Assembly: GCA_947522735.1 (NCBI GenBank)
Contig: CANNTZ010000032.1
Span: 1-26,289, forward strand
DNA length: 26,289 nucleotides
Direction of reading: 5' to 3'
From: an uncultured Oscillospiraceae bacterium
Lineage (GTDB): Bacteria; Bacillota; Clostridia; Oscillospirales; Ruminococcaceae
A program made the position numbers and the translations under genes. Under the pieces are notes generated by a model, which was not told the DNA's origin, did no database searches, and saw only the letters and a list, made by a program, of their open reading frames with translations. This document shows positions 14,593-22,264 of the stretch, in pieces (position 1 is the stretch's first letter; the number at the start of each line of letters is the position of its first letter).

Positions 14593-14619
14593 CCTGCACT
14601 ACCTGCACTACCTGCACTA
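14593..14619. repeat. Three tandem copies of a 9-bp unit CCTGCACTA
   Basis: The unit CCTGCACTA occurs three times head-to-tail without change, eight bases after the permease stop codon and just before the terminator. It is a short tandem repeat in the 3' untranslated region, and its copy number may vary between strains. Confidence 0.85.
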
Positions 14620-14623
14620 TACA

Positions 14624-14666
14624 AAAAAGGACCGCGGCGTTCGTTGAAGGCCCCGCGGTCCTTTTT
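14624..14666. terminator. Bidirectional intrinsic terminator between permease and ceramidase-family genes
   Basis: AAAAAGGACCGCGG (14624-14637) pairs perfectly with CCGCGGTCCTTTTT (14653-14666). The T-run ends the permease transcript on the plus strand. The A-run gives T5 for the convergent minus-strand gene. Confidence 0.9.
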
Positions 14667-14679
14667 GACGCTATGCGCT

Positions 14680-15981
14680 TCAGCCGTGAAGCTCACGGAG
14701 CAGCTTCACCGCGCCGTTTATGTAGTGCTGGTCGGAATTATCCACAAGCGGATAGAGCCACATGGCGCCGAACATCCACACCTCGTAGCCGCCGCGGCAG
14801 ATCTGATCCTGCGACGGGAAATACTCCATCGAGCCGTTGGCGTTGCTCAGCGAGAGGGTGTACGCAAACGGGCTGTACTGCCCGATGCGCAGCGTGATGC
14901 CCGAGAAGGTCTCAAAAGGTATCGGCAGGAACGCAACCCCGCCGACCGACACGACCGACTGCCTTATCTCGAACGCCTCCGGGCAGCTATCTCCGCGTTC
15001 GAGCGCCGCAAGTCTCTCTTGCAGCAGCTTGTATTCGGTATCCCAGAGGCCGCTGAGACGCTTTGGATCGCCAAGCTCCTCACGGCGTGCGAGCAGCTCC
15101 TCCCTTGTCTGCGCAGGCTTGTGCGGAAGCGCAACGATGCCCGTCACGGTGCGCACCTCGCAGTCGGAGCGCCATTCGCGTATGGAGCGCCACGCCCTCA
15201 CCGCGTCTATCGCCGCGCGTCCGCCAAGCTCCATCGCCATTTCAATGTCGCCGCCGGTGCGGCCGTTGGGCAGGCGCGGCCCGCAATCGCCCTCACAGCC
15301 GTTGAAAAACGCCGTAACGCCGCCGGAGATTGCTTCAAGGCGGTCTATCGCGACACCGCACCAGTCGCGCGTTATCTCCCCGCCGCTTCCGGACGCAGTG
15401 TTGTGCGCGCCGTAGTGTATCATGTTGCCTATCGGCGCGCCGCCGGGCTCGCGGAAGGACACCACGGTCATGCGCGGGTCGTAGCTGCCAAACGGATTTT
15501 GGCCTAATGTGACGGTTCCGTCCTCCTCTATCTGGCGGCGGTTGACTCCGACGTCGCTGAGCGTTACACCGACGCCCAGCTGTGCCGGACGCAGGCTTTC
15601 CACCGCTGCCGCAGCCGCGCGCGCCGCGCATGTAACGAGCTTATGCTCGAGATAATCGTTATCCACCGGATAATTGCCGGGCATATGGTGCATCACGGGG
15701 CCGGAATGGGTGTGGGTCGCCGAGATGACGATGTTGTCATAAGGCACGCCGGACGCCTCGGACATGGCGCGGCGAATATCGCCCACCAACGGCTCGGCAA
15801 TAAGTATGAGATCAGCAGAAGCCACAATCGCGCGGACGCCCTCATATTCAAAGGCGAAGGCGGTCAGATTGAGCCGGTCGTGTATCGACGTCGAGGGCCG
15901 CCCCGGAGCGTAGCCCTGAAGCACCGCGCCGACCTCCGGCGTTATATCCTCCCTGCCAACTCCCGCAAGAAATCCACTCAT
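14680..15981 (-). CDS. Neutral/alkaline non-lysosomal ceramidase-family protein
   Basis: The 433-residue protein matches the N-terminal domain family of neutral/alkaline ceramidases. It starts GVGREDITPEVGAVLQGYA, carries THTHSGP at 89-95 and HYGAHNT at 189-195 (histidines of the metal site), and EGDCGP at 231-236. In characterised ceramidases that last segment is EGDVSPN with the catalytic serine; here the serine position is glycine. It is also shorter than true ceramidases (over 600 residues). It has no signal peptide and no sphingolipid genes nearby. It is therefore probably a cytoplasmic metal hydrolase of unknown substrate rather than a proven ceramidase. GGAGG lies 10 bases before the ATG, and it has its own consensus promoter and terminator. 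Confidence 0.82.
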   Translation of the reverse strand: MSGFLAGVGREDITPEVGAVLQGYAPGRPSTSIHDRLNLTAFAFEYEGVRAIVASADLILIAEPLVGDIRRAMSEASGVPYDNIVISATHTHSGPVMHHMPGNYPVDNDYLEHKLVTCAARAAAAAVESLRPAQLGVGVTLSDVGVNRRQIEEDGTVTLGQNPFGSYDPRMTVVSFREPGGAPIGNMIHYGAHNTASGSGGEITRDWCGVAIDRLEAISGGVTAFFNGCEGDCGPRLPNGRTGGDIEMAMELGGRAAIDAVRAWRSIREWRSDCEVRTVTGIVALPHKPAQTREELLARREELGDPKRLSGLWDTEYKLLQERLAALERGDSCPEAFEIRQSVVSVGGVAFLPIPFETFSGITLRIGQYSPFAYTLSLSNANGSMEYFPSQDQICRGGYEVWMFGAMWLYPLVDNSDQHYINGAVKLLRELHG

Positions 15982-16018
15982 TATGATAATTCCTCCTCAT
16001 ATCGATAATTTTAAGTAA

Positions 16019-16047
16019 ATTATACCCATATGCACCCGCCATGTCAA
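16019..16047 (-). promoter_or_regulatory. Consensus sigma-A promoter of the ceramidase-family gene
   Basis: On the minus strand TTGACA (16042-16047), 17-nt spacer, TATAAT (16019-16024). The leader to the ATG at 15981 is about 30 nt and carries GGAGG. Confidence 0.85.
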
Positions 16048-16084
16048 TAAAAATTACGTACAAAACCATCAAATTAGTGATATA

Positions 16085-16131
16085 AAGCGCGCGTCCCGGA
16101 TTGCCGCAAATGGCATTCGGGACGCGCGCTT
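16085..16131 (-). terminator. Strong terminator hairpin downstream of trkH
   Basis: AAGCGCGCGTCCCG (16085-16098) pairs with CGGGACGCGCGCTT (16118-16131) over 14 bp. The loop holds a small inner stem TGCC/GGCA. On the minus strand it is followed by TATATCAC after TTT, a modest T-run. It lies 10 bp past the trkH stop. Confidence 0.75.
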
Positions 16132-16141
16132 ACATATGCCT

Positions 16142-17593
16142 TCAGGCGCGCCGCCAGGTCGAGCGCGAGAACAGGACAAGTATCGGGAACAGCTCAAGCC
16201 TTCCGGCGAACATATCGAATATCAGCACCGCCTTGGAAAAGGCGCTGTATTCCGAGAAGTTGCCGATGGGGCCAACCGTTTCGAGACCGGGCCCGATGTT
16301 GTTGATGCAGGAGAGCACCGCGGAGAGATTGGTCGTCACCGAAAAGCCGTCGATCGATACTGCAAGGAAGCTAAGGCCGAGCATCGCGACATAGGCGCAG
16401 AGATAGGCGTTGGTGCGCGCTATGACCTCCTCGTCCACAATCTGTCCGTCCGCCTGAACAACCTCCACCTTCTGCGGGCGCAGCGTCCGGTGGATGCTGC
16501 GTCGCATCGCGCGGAACAGCAGCAGCACCCTTCCGCATTTAAAGCCGCCGCCGGTGCTGCCCGCGCACGCGCCGATCACCATCAGCAGCAGCAATATCGC
16601 CTTGGAAAAGCTGGGCCAGAGGTCAAAGTTGACCGTCGCAAAGCCGGTGGTTGTAATGATGCTGGAAACCTGAAAGGCGGCATGATGAAAGGAGGTGAAA
16701 AGGCTCGGATACATGCCGCGGATATTCAGCGTTATCAGCAGCGTGCTCGCCGCAATCACCCCAAGATACATGCGCAGCTCGCCGTTTTTCAGGACGCTTT
16801 TGACGTCGCCTATCAGCAGCAGGTAATAGCAGGTGAAGTTGACTCCGAAAAGCAGCATGAACACCGTGCAGACGCCCTGAATATACGGGCTGTAGCTCTC
16901 CATGCCGTCGTTTTTGATGCCGAAGCCGCCGGTGCCCGCCGTTCCGAGCGCAGTGCATATCGCATCAAAGAACGGCATACCGCCGAACAGCAGAAACAGC
17001 AGGTTGACGATGGTCAGCACAATGTAGAGGATATAGAGAATCAGCGCGGTCTGGCGCATTTTGGGCACAAGCTTGCCGACGTTCGGGCCGGTGCTCTCGG
17101 CGCGCATCAGATGGATGGTCGAGCCGCTCCGACCGCCTGCCGGAACTATCGCCAGCATGAACACCAGCACGCCCATTCCTCCCAGCCAGTGGCTGAAGCT
17201 GCGCCAATAGAGCAGTCCGCGCGGCAGCGCCTCGACGTCGGTGAGGATGGTTGCGCCCGTGGTGGTGAAGCCGGAGACCGTCTCGAAGAATGCGTCGATG
17301 AATTTCGGTATCGCGCCGGAAAGGCAAAACGGCAGGCACCCGGCGACGCTGAGCAGCAGCCAGCTCAGCGTCACGCAGACCATGCCCTCGCGGGCGTAAA
17401 AGCCCTTGTCCGGCTTGCGGCAGAGCAGTATCAGCCCGCACGCCACAGCCGCTATTATTATGATCGTATAGATGAACGACCTGCCCTCCGCGTCGTCGCC
17501 ATCGGCAAAGCTGAGAATCATCGCAGGGAGCATGAACACGCCCTCTATCGCAAGGATAAGCGAGATATAATGCCCCATCATCTTATAATTCAT
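16142..17593 (-). CDS. trkH: Potassium uptake protein TrkH/KtrB, membrane channel subunit
   Basis: A 483-residue membrane protein of the superfamily of K+ transporters. Four P-loop selectivity segments can be seen in order: SGFTTTGAT (107-115), GTAGTGGFG (217-225), SIITTTGFA (about 311-319) and NNIGPGLE (431-438), each with the key glycine. Between repeats 3 and 4 lies GACAGSTGGGFKCGR, the usual intramembrane-loop region, followed by a cytosolic basic segment. Length and topology fit TrkH. It starts 12 bp after the trkA stop, so channel and regulatory subunit form one operon with the regulator first. It moves K+ (possibly with H+ or Na+) into the cell under control of TrkA. Confidence 0.95.
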   Translation of the reverse strand: MNYKMMGHYISLILAIEGVFMLPAMILSFADGDDAEGRSFIYTIIIIAAVACGLILLCRKPDKGFYAREGMVCVTLSWLLLSVAGCLPFCLSGAIPKFIDAFFETVSGFTTTGATILTDVEALPRGLLYWRSFSHWLGGMGVLVFMLAIVPAGGRSGSTIHLMRAESTGPNVGKLVPKMRQTALILYILYIVLTIVNLLFLLFGGMPFFDAICTALGTAGTGGFGIKNDGMESYSPYIQGVCTVFMLLFGVNFTCYYLLLIGDVKSVLKNGELRMYLGVIAASTLLITLNIRGMYPSLFTSFHHAAFQVSSIITTTGFATVNFDLWPSFSKAILLLLMVIGACAGSTGGGFKCGRVLLLFRAMRRSIHRTLRPQKVEVVQADGQIVDEEVIARTNAYLCAYVAMLGLSFLAVSIDGFSVTTNLSAVLSCINNIGPGLETVGPIGNFSEYSAFSKAVLIFDMFAGRLELFPILVLFSRSTWRRA

Positions 17594-17605
17594 GGCAATA
17601 CCCCG

Positions 17606-18964
17606 TCATTCAAAGATATCGTTGAGCTGATAGACCGGCGTACCGCTCGAGGTGACGACGATTATGTAATCGCCGCTGCGGAATGTAGAGTCGCCGTTTG
17701 GAATGTCTATCCTGCCGCCGTGCGAGATGCTGGCGATAAGCACATTTTTGCGCAGCCGTATCTCCCTGAGCGGCTTGCCGCAGTTGAGCGTTTTTTCGTC
17801 CGCAATAAACTCCGTCGCCTCGGCGTGGCCGTCCGCAATGGAGTGAACCGAGAGCGCCGCGCCGGTCTGATTCTTCATCGCGCGGACATAGCGCAGGATC
17901 TGGTTGGCACACAGCGTTGTCGGGCAGATTACGCTCTGTATTGGCAGGCTGTGGATGATATCGTCGCTGTAAACATGGCTTATCTTTGTGATTATCTGCG
18001 GCACGCCGAGATTGACGCCATAGAGGGAGATCATCATGTTCAGCTCGTCCATGCCGGTGGCGGTGACGAGCGCGCCCACGCGGCGCAGTCCCTCGCTTTC
18101 AAGCAGCGACTTGCTGCTCGCGTCGCCATGGACGATGTCGAGGTTCGGCATCATCGTCGCCAGATGACGGCAGCGCTCGAAGTCCTTCTCGATGATGCGG
18201 ACGTGTATCCCGCTCTTTTCAAGCTGACCGGCAAGATAGTAGCTCACACGGCCACCGCCCGCGACAAGCACCGTCTCCGCGCGGCGCGTGATTATGCCGA
18301 GGTTTTTGAGCAGCTCGGCAAGCGCGTTGGTGGGCGCTGTGACGAATATCCTGTCGTTCTCGTGCAGCACAAAGCTGCCGTCCGGGGCTATGGCTCTGCC
18401 GTCCCGCAGCACCAGACACACCAGCACTCTGCATTTGACTATGCCCTGCAGCTCGTTCAGCGGCACGTTGCACAGCTTGCTGTCCGCGCTTATCTTCAGC
18501 TCGACTATCTCTATCCTGCCGCGCGCAAAGCTCTCGCGCTTGAGAAAGCCCGGAAATTGCAGCAGGCGCGCCATCTCCTGCGCCGCCTGACGCTCCGGAT
18601 TGATGGTGAGCGACAGCCCGAAGGCGTCTCGCAGAGCGTAAGCCTGATCCATATATTCGGGGTTGCGGATGCGCGCTATGGCATGGAGCTTAGGATTCAT
18701 CCCGTGTGCAGTGGCACAGCAGAGCAGATTCACCTCGTCCGCGCCGGTCGTCGCAATCAGCAGGTCGGCGTCCTTGACTCCGGCGTGCCTGAGCATCGAC
18801 ATCGACGCGGCGTTGCCCTCAAAAACCATTACGTCGCACATCTCGACAGTAGACTCCAATATCTTCGGGTTTGAATCTATCAGCGTTATCTCGAAGCCCT
18901 CCGCGGCAAGCTGTCCCGCAAGCGTGGCTCCGACCTTACCGCTTCCCGCAATCAATATCTTCAC
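17606..18964 (-). CDS. trkA: Trk potassium uptake regulatory subunit TrkA
   Basis: A cytoplasmic, nucleotide-binding gating subunit of 452 residues with a tandem arrangement RCK_N-RCK_C-RCK_N-RCK_C, as in classical TrkA. The first Rossmann motif is GSGKVG (7-12) with the acidic residue of LIDSNP (D30). The second begins VAGGGRVSYYLA with GGGRVS at 236-241, where the third glycine of the motif is serine, so nucleotide binding may be altered in that half. The start is GTG at 18964, supported by GAGG 7 bases upstream. It precedes trkH in the same transcript and is read from the promoter at 19002-19029. Confidence 0.95.
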   Translation of the reverse strand: MKILIAGSGKVGATLAGQLAAEGFEITLIDSNPKILESTVEMCDVMVFEGNAASMSMLRHAGVKDADLLIATTGADEVNLLCCATAHGMNPKLHAIARIRNPEYMDQAYALRDAFGLSLTINPERQAAQEMARLLQFPGFLKRESFARGRIEIVELKISADSKLCNVPLNELQGIVKCRVLVCLVLRDGRAIAPDGSFVLHENDRIFVTAPTNALAELLKNLGIITRRAETVLVAGGGRVSYYLAGQLEKSGIHVRIIEKDFERCRHLATMMPNLDIVHGDASSKSLLESEGLRRVGALVTATGMDELNMMISLYGVNLGVPQIITKISHVYSDDIIHSLPIQSVICPTTLCANQILRYVRAMKNQTGAALSVHSIADGHAEATEFIADEKTLNCGKPLREIRLRKNVLIASISHGGRIDIPNGDSTFRSGDYIIVVTSSGTPVYQLNDIFE

Positions 18965-19001
18965 GTCTTTTCCTCTTTTCTCTTGAAACTGCTTTTATAT
19001 A

Positions 19002-19029
19002 ATTATACCACTTGCAGCAAAAAAATCAA
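19002..19029 (-). promoter_or_regulatory. Promoter of the trkA-trkH operon
   Basis: On the minus strand TTGATT (19024-19029), 16-nt spacer, TATAAT (19002-19007), with an extended -10 (TGG) directly before the hexamer. Confidence 0.65.
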
Positions 19030-19137
19030 CCTGTATACTGCGCTGGGACAGTTTTTGTTGCGGCGCATATCATAATATTGCGGTCCGGCCACTCCGGACG
19101 CGAAGCAATATGCGGTATCCGAAAGGAGAAAGATACA

Positions 19138-19992
19138 ATGGCTACCTTCACCAATCAGGCGACGCTTTCGTATAACGGCGTCGTCACCAGCTCCAACGTG
19201 ACCGTCGGCGAGCTGCTTGAGGCGGTCAAGCTCACCAAAACTGCGGTCACCGGCTCCTACCGTACCGGCGAAAACGTCGCTTACGTCGTCAGCGCCGTCA
19301 ACTCCGGCACGGTCGAGCTCACCGGACTGACGCTCTCGGACGATCTCGGCGCTTACACCTTCAATTCGCGCTCTCTTGTCCCGCTGACATATGTCGCGGA
19401 TTCCGTGAAATACTATGTCAACGGCACGCTACAGCCCGCGCCCACCGTTTCCGCCGGCCCTCCGCTGACCGTTTCCGGGCTGTCTATCCCGGCCGGCGGT
19501 AATGCGATCATCGTATACGAGGCGCGCCCGAACCAATTTGCGCCGCTCGGCTCCGAAAACACCGTCGTCAACACCGCGACGCTCTCCGGCGCTTCACTGA
19601 CCTCCCCGCTGACCGGCTCAGAGACCATAGCCGCAGACGGCACGACCGAGCTTAACGTAAGCAAGGCTCTCTCGCCTGCGACAGTAACCGAGAACGCCCC
19701 GCTGACCTACACCTTCACCATCCAGAACACCGGGAACACCGCCGTCGCGGCGGGCAGCGACATCGTCCTCTCCGACACCTTCGACCCGGCGCTGAACATT
19801 TCCTCCGTCACCTTCAACGGCGCCGCGTGGGCCTCGCCCGCCAATTACGCCTATGACCGGTCCACCGGCGTTTTCTCCACTGTCGCCGGTCAGATCACAG
19901 TTCCCGCCGCCACCTATGCGCAGGATCCCGTCACCGGTGTCTGGAGCGTTACTCCCGGCGTCAGCACTCTTGTTATCACCGGCGTTATTTAG
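19138..19992 (+). CDS. DUF11-repeat protein without signal peptide
   Basis: A 284-residue protein of unknown function. Two copies of a DUF11-like (CARDB/Ig-like) beta-sandwich unit are visible. One is around AVTGSYRTGENVAYVVSAVNSG (TGLTLSDDLG). The second is around PATVTENAPLTYTFTIQNTG (IVLSDTFDPALN). It begins MATFTNQATLSYNG, a beginning I recognise from other Bacillota proteins of this type. There is no signal peptide, membrane helix or LPXTG anchor, although DUF11 units are usually found in surface proteins. It may reach the surface by another route, be a spore or envelope protein released by lysis, or act in the cytoplasm. AAGGAG lies 8 bases before the ATG. It is the only gene of its unit, and no convincing promoter was identified upstream. 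Confidence 0.8.
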   Translation: MATFTNQATLSYNGVVTSSNVTVGELLEAVKLTKTAVTGSYRTGENVAYVVSAVNSGTVELTGLTLSDDLGAYTFNSRSLVPLTYVADSVKYYVNGTLQPAPTVSAGPPLTVSGLSIPAGGNAIIVYEARPNQFAPLGSENTVVNTATLSGASLTSPLTGSETIAADGTTELNVSKALSPATVTENAPLTYTFTIQNTGNTAVAAGSDIVLSDTFDPALNISSVTFNGAAWASPANYAYDRSTGVFSTVAGQITVPAATYAQDPVTGVWSVTPGVSTLVITGVI

Positions 19993-20037
19993 CGGGCGGC
20001 TTTGGACATACAATCCCGCAGCCATGCCCGCAGATGA

Positions 20038-20069
20038 AACCGTCGCCACGCGGCGGTTTTCTTATTATT
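20038..20069 (+). terminator. Intrinsic terminator of the DUF11-protein gene
   Basis: AACCGTCGC (20038-20046) pairs with GCGGCGGTT (20050-20058) over 9 bp (one G-U) around CAC, followed by TTCTTATTATT. Confidence 0.75.
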
Positions 20070-20435
20070 GCTTGCGCGTCTAATCCGTTCCCGCTGCGCA
20101 AAACAGGCAACGGCATGATAGCTGGCGCACAGGGCGCGGGCATCGTCCTGATTGCCGGTATCCGGTTTGACTGCTCCGGCCGAAAAGCCGGCTTTCGCTT
20201 ACAAGGGCTTCACCCATTATTTCAACAGCCCTTTGCGCGCTTCCGTTGCCTCCCTGCCGGACGGACGGCCGCGACCGGCATGCAGCCGTCTCCACCTGCC
20301 CCCGAAAAAAACGGGACTTGCGACGCCCGGCGCGCTTTTCGTCGGATTCTCCATGCCTCCCGCTCCGGAAATACCGTAGACGGCGCCTGCCCCCTTCCCA
20401 TATATGCTTTTTTCCCGCCGACACACTTCAGCCTC
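20070..20435. other. Gene-free interval
   Basis: About 365 bp between the DUF11 terminator and the next promoter. Overlapping open frames exist on both strands but none has a ribosome-binding site or a recognisable family, and their products are arginine- and proline-rich, typical of GC-rich noncoding frames. A small stem CCGGC/GCCGG is at 20176-20191. Confidence 0.45.
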
Positions 20436-20464
20436 TTTTCAATTTGCCGTTTTCAGGCTATAAT
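20436..20464 (+). promoter_or_regulatory. Promoter of the cytidylate-kinase-like gene
   Basis: TATAAT (20459-20464) with a 17-nt spacer from TTTTCA (20436-20441), a 4-of-6 match to the -35 consensus. The leader to the GTG start would be about 125 nt; no structure was identified in it. Confidence 0.5.
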
Positions 20465-20596
20465 AAAAGTGAGGACGCCCCCTCGCCGTGCCGGCAGAGA
20501 GGAAGCTTGTGTCCGGCGGGTCGTCATACAGGTCACGCTCCGCGCTGCGGACACGATTCGAAAATACAAAATGGCATCGCCGGAAAGGAGTATATC

Positions 20597-21217
20597 GTGA
20601 AAAAAATCATCACCATCGGGCGTGAATTCGGAAGCGGAGGCCGCGAGCTTGGACGGAGGCTTTCGGAGAAGCTGCACATCGCCTACTACGATCAGGAGAT
20701 TATCACGGAAATTGCGAAAAGAACCGCCACATCGGAGGAATACGTGCGACAGATCTCGGAAAGCCGCCCCCTCATGTCCTTTCCCATACACGTCCGGCAC
20801 AGCTTTTATCCCGTCCCCAATCCCGTATTCCAACAGAGCCTCGCCATCTATTCGGAGCAGCACAAGCTGCTGCGGGAGCTGGCCGAAAAATCAAGCTGCA
20901 TCATTATCGGGCGCTGCGCGGACTATGTTTTACACGACGCACGGCCTTTCCGTATTTTCGTCTATGCGGATATCGAGAGCAAGCTGAAAAGATGCATGGA
21001 ACGCAGGCGTGAGGACGAGGCCCTGAGCGAAGCGCAGATGAAGAAGCGGATAGCGGAGATTGACCGTAGCCGCGCAAAATACTACGAGTTTTTCAGCGAG
21101 CAGAGGTGGGGAGCAAAGGAAAACTACGACCTGCTCATAAACACGACGGGGGCCGACATAAAAAAGCTGTCTGACGCCCTTTGCGTATATCTGACGAACA
21201 TGCTTGACCAGCAGTAG
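20597..21217 (+). CDS. Cytidylate kinase-like family protein
   Basis: A 206-residue P-loop kinase of the cytidylate-kinase-2 type: ITIGREFGSGGRELGRRLSEKL places the phosphate loop at residues 8-17. YYDQEIITEIAKR and IIIGRCADYVL follow, and RRREDEALSEAQMKKRIAEIDRSRAKYY gives the lid and nucleotide-contact region. NYDLLINTTG is the usual C-terminal segment. These proteins are annotated as cytidylate kinase-like, but a distinct housekeeping Cmk generally exists, so the true substrate is uncertain. Translation starts at GTG (20597), supported by AAAGGAG 7 bases upstream. It is a single-gene unit converging on mntP. Confidence 0.88.
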   Translation: MKKIITIGREFGSGGRELGRRLSEKLHIAYYDQEIITEIAKRTATSEEYVRQISESRPLMSFPIHVRHSFYPVPNPVFQQSLAIYSEQHKLLRELAEKSSCIIIGRCADYVLHDARPFRIFVYADIESKLKRCMERRREDEALSEAQMKKRIAEIDRSRAKYYEFFSEQRWGAKENYDLLINTTGADIKKLSDALCVYLTNMLDQQ

Positions 21218-21261
21218 CCTCATGGCGGCGTTGCCCTCCGGAGATACGCGGCCTTCCGGAA

Positions 21262-21846
21262 TCAGAGGAACGAGCTTATGAATATCTCCAGCCCTATGGC
21301 AATGAGGATGACGCCGCCGATTACCTCGGCGCGACTTGAAAACCGCGTGCCGAACCTTTTGCCGATGACAAGCCCGCCCATGCAGACGCCAAAAGTCACG
21401 GCCGCGATGACGAGTGAACATACCAGCGCCATAAGCCAATCGTATTCGGCTATGGTGAAGCCGACCGAGAGCGCATCGATTGAGGTCGCGATTCCCTGCA
21501 CGAGCAGCGCGCCGATGCACAGCGCAGGCCTCTCGTGCTCGGGACATTTGCTGCGTATGCCGCCGATCAGCATCTTTCCGCCGATGCACAGCAGCAGGAT
21601 CAGCGCTATCCACGGAATAAGCCTCTCGAACGCCTTGAAGCATTCCAGCAGCGTGTGTACGCACACCCAGCCGAGCATCGGCATCAGCGCCTGAAACGTG
21701 CCGAACACGCCCGCAATGACGCACATGCGCCCCGCTTTCATCCTCGGCTCGTTCAGACCGTTTGCAAGCGACACCGAAAACGCGTCCATCGCCAGCCCCA
21801 CGCCGAGCAGCGCGCTGTTGAAGAAGAAAAGAAAGCTCCACCTCAT
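21262..21846 (-). CDS. mntP: Manganese efflux pump MntP
   Basis: A 194-residue membrane protein with six hydrophobic segments that exports Mn2+. It has the two related halves typical of MntP: GLAMDAFSVSLANGL with D21, and GIATSIDALSVGFTI with D124, the membrane aspartates of the family. The start at 21846 (MRWSFLFFFNSALLG) is chosen because GGAG and AGGA precede it. A further in-frame ATG at 21894 falls in or just before a terminator-like hairpin. The upstream leader contains a manganese riboswitch, which fits an Mn-induced exporter and supports the assignment. Confidence 0.93.
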   Translation of the reverse strand: MRWSFLFFFNSALLGVGLAMDAFSVSLANGLNEPRMKAGRMCVIAGVFGTFQALMPMLGWVCVHTLLECFKAFERLIPWIALILLLCIGGKMLIGGIRSKCPEHERPALCIGALLVQGIATSIDALSVGFTIAEYDWLMALVCSLVIAAVTFGVCMGGLVIGKRFGTRFSSRAEVIGGVILIAIGLEIFISSFL

Positions 21847-21865
21847 AAATCCTATCTCCAAGCAT

Positions 21866-21891
21866 AATAAAAAGGTATGGCGCGCCATACC
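21866..21891 (-). terminator. Second terminator-like hairpin upstream of mntP
   Basis: On the minus strand GGTATGG-CGCG-CCATACC (21874-21891) is a perfect 18-nt palindrome followed by TTTTT. It lies between the riboswitch terminator and the mntP ribosome-binding site, so every mntP transcript must pass it. Confidence 0.6.
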
Positions 21892-21910
21892 CAAGCTCTG
21901 TTCATATATA

Positions 21911-21957
21911 CAAAAACAGAGACTCCATGTACAGCGCTGCGTCTATACATGAGTCTC
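21911..21957 (-). terminator. Riboswitch expression-platform terminator of mntP
   Basis: On the minus strand GAGACTCATGTA (21946-21957) pairs with TACATGGAGTCTC (21919-21931), 12 bp with one bulged G, followed by TGTTTTTG. It is directly 3' of the aptamer, as expected for a transcriptional switch. Confidence 0.75.
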
Positions 21958-22042
21958 GCGATTTGAAGCAAGCCAGGGGTGCTCCCCGGTGTGTTGACTT
22001 GCTGCGCGCCGATGTGCGCGTTCGCTACTCCCCCACGGATTA
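21958..22042 (-). promoter_or_regulatory. yybP-ykoY manganese riboswitch aptamer
   Basis: Read on the minus strand, the leader carries GGGGGAGTAGC (22024-22034), the conserved motif of one leg of the yybP-ykoY aptamer. A GCGC hairpin follows, then AGCAAG ... CCGGGGAGCACCCC ... CTTGCT, the second leg with its conserved loop. The family binds Mn2+ and turns on exporters such as MntP (established knowledge). Its location between a consensus promoter and mntP agrees. Exact limits are approximate. Confidence 0.82.
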
Positions 22043-22048
22043 AAAGCT

Positions 22049-22077
22049 ATTATAGCAGATTCCCAACGCGTTGTCAA
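22049..22077 (-). promoter_or_regulatory. Consensus sigma-A promoter of the mntP riboswitch transcript
   Basis: On the minus strand TTGACA (22072-22077), 17-nt spacer, TATAAT (22049-22054): an exact match. The start near 22042 places the riboswitch at the very 5' end of the transcript. Confidence 0.87.
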
Positions 22078-22157
22078 CCCTTATTTTCGTCCGTTTCCGT
22101 CACTCCCTCCCCTCGGCAGCCGCAGGGGCAAATCTGTAAATTTCATAAATGTAACCC

Positions 22158-22186
22158 TTTACAAATAAGCTCTTTTGAGATATAAT
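22158..22186 (+). promoter_or_regulatory. Sigma-A promoter of uxaC
   Basis: TTTACA (22158-22163), 17-nt spacer, TATAAT (22181-22186). The leader to the ATG at 22265 is about 72 nt, with GGAGG shortly before the start. No operator was recognisable. Confidence 0.75.
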
Positions 22187-22264
22187 ATCAATAGCATCCT
22201 GAAGCGTTATTGTTGAATCAAAAATGCCGGCTCCCGCAGCTCGACACACATGGAGGTATAACAG

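Noticed and set aside
13613..14617. A 334-codon open frame on the minus strand opposite the NCS2 permease
   Set aside because: Glycine- and aspartate-rich composition is the complement of the membrane protein codons; no domain.
16136..18874. A 912-codon open frame on the plus strand opposite trkA and trkH
   Set aside because: It lies antisense to two well-conserved genes, its product is rich in Arg, Ala, His and Gln with no known domain, and no ribosome-binding site precedes it. Long antisense frames are expected from GC-rich codon use.
21847..21894. Longer MntP starting at the ATG at 21894
   Set aside because: It would place the start in the second terminator-like hairpin and add a segment not expected in MntP; the start at 21846 gives a typical N-terminus.
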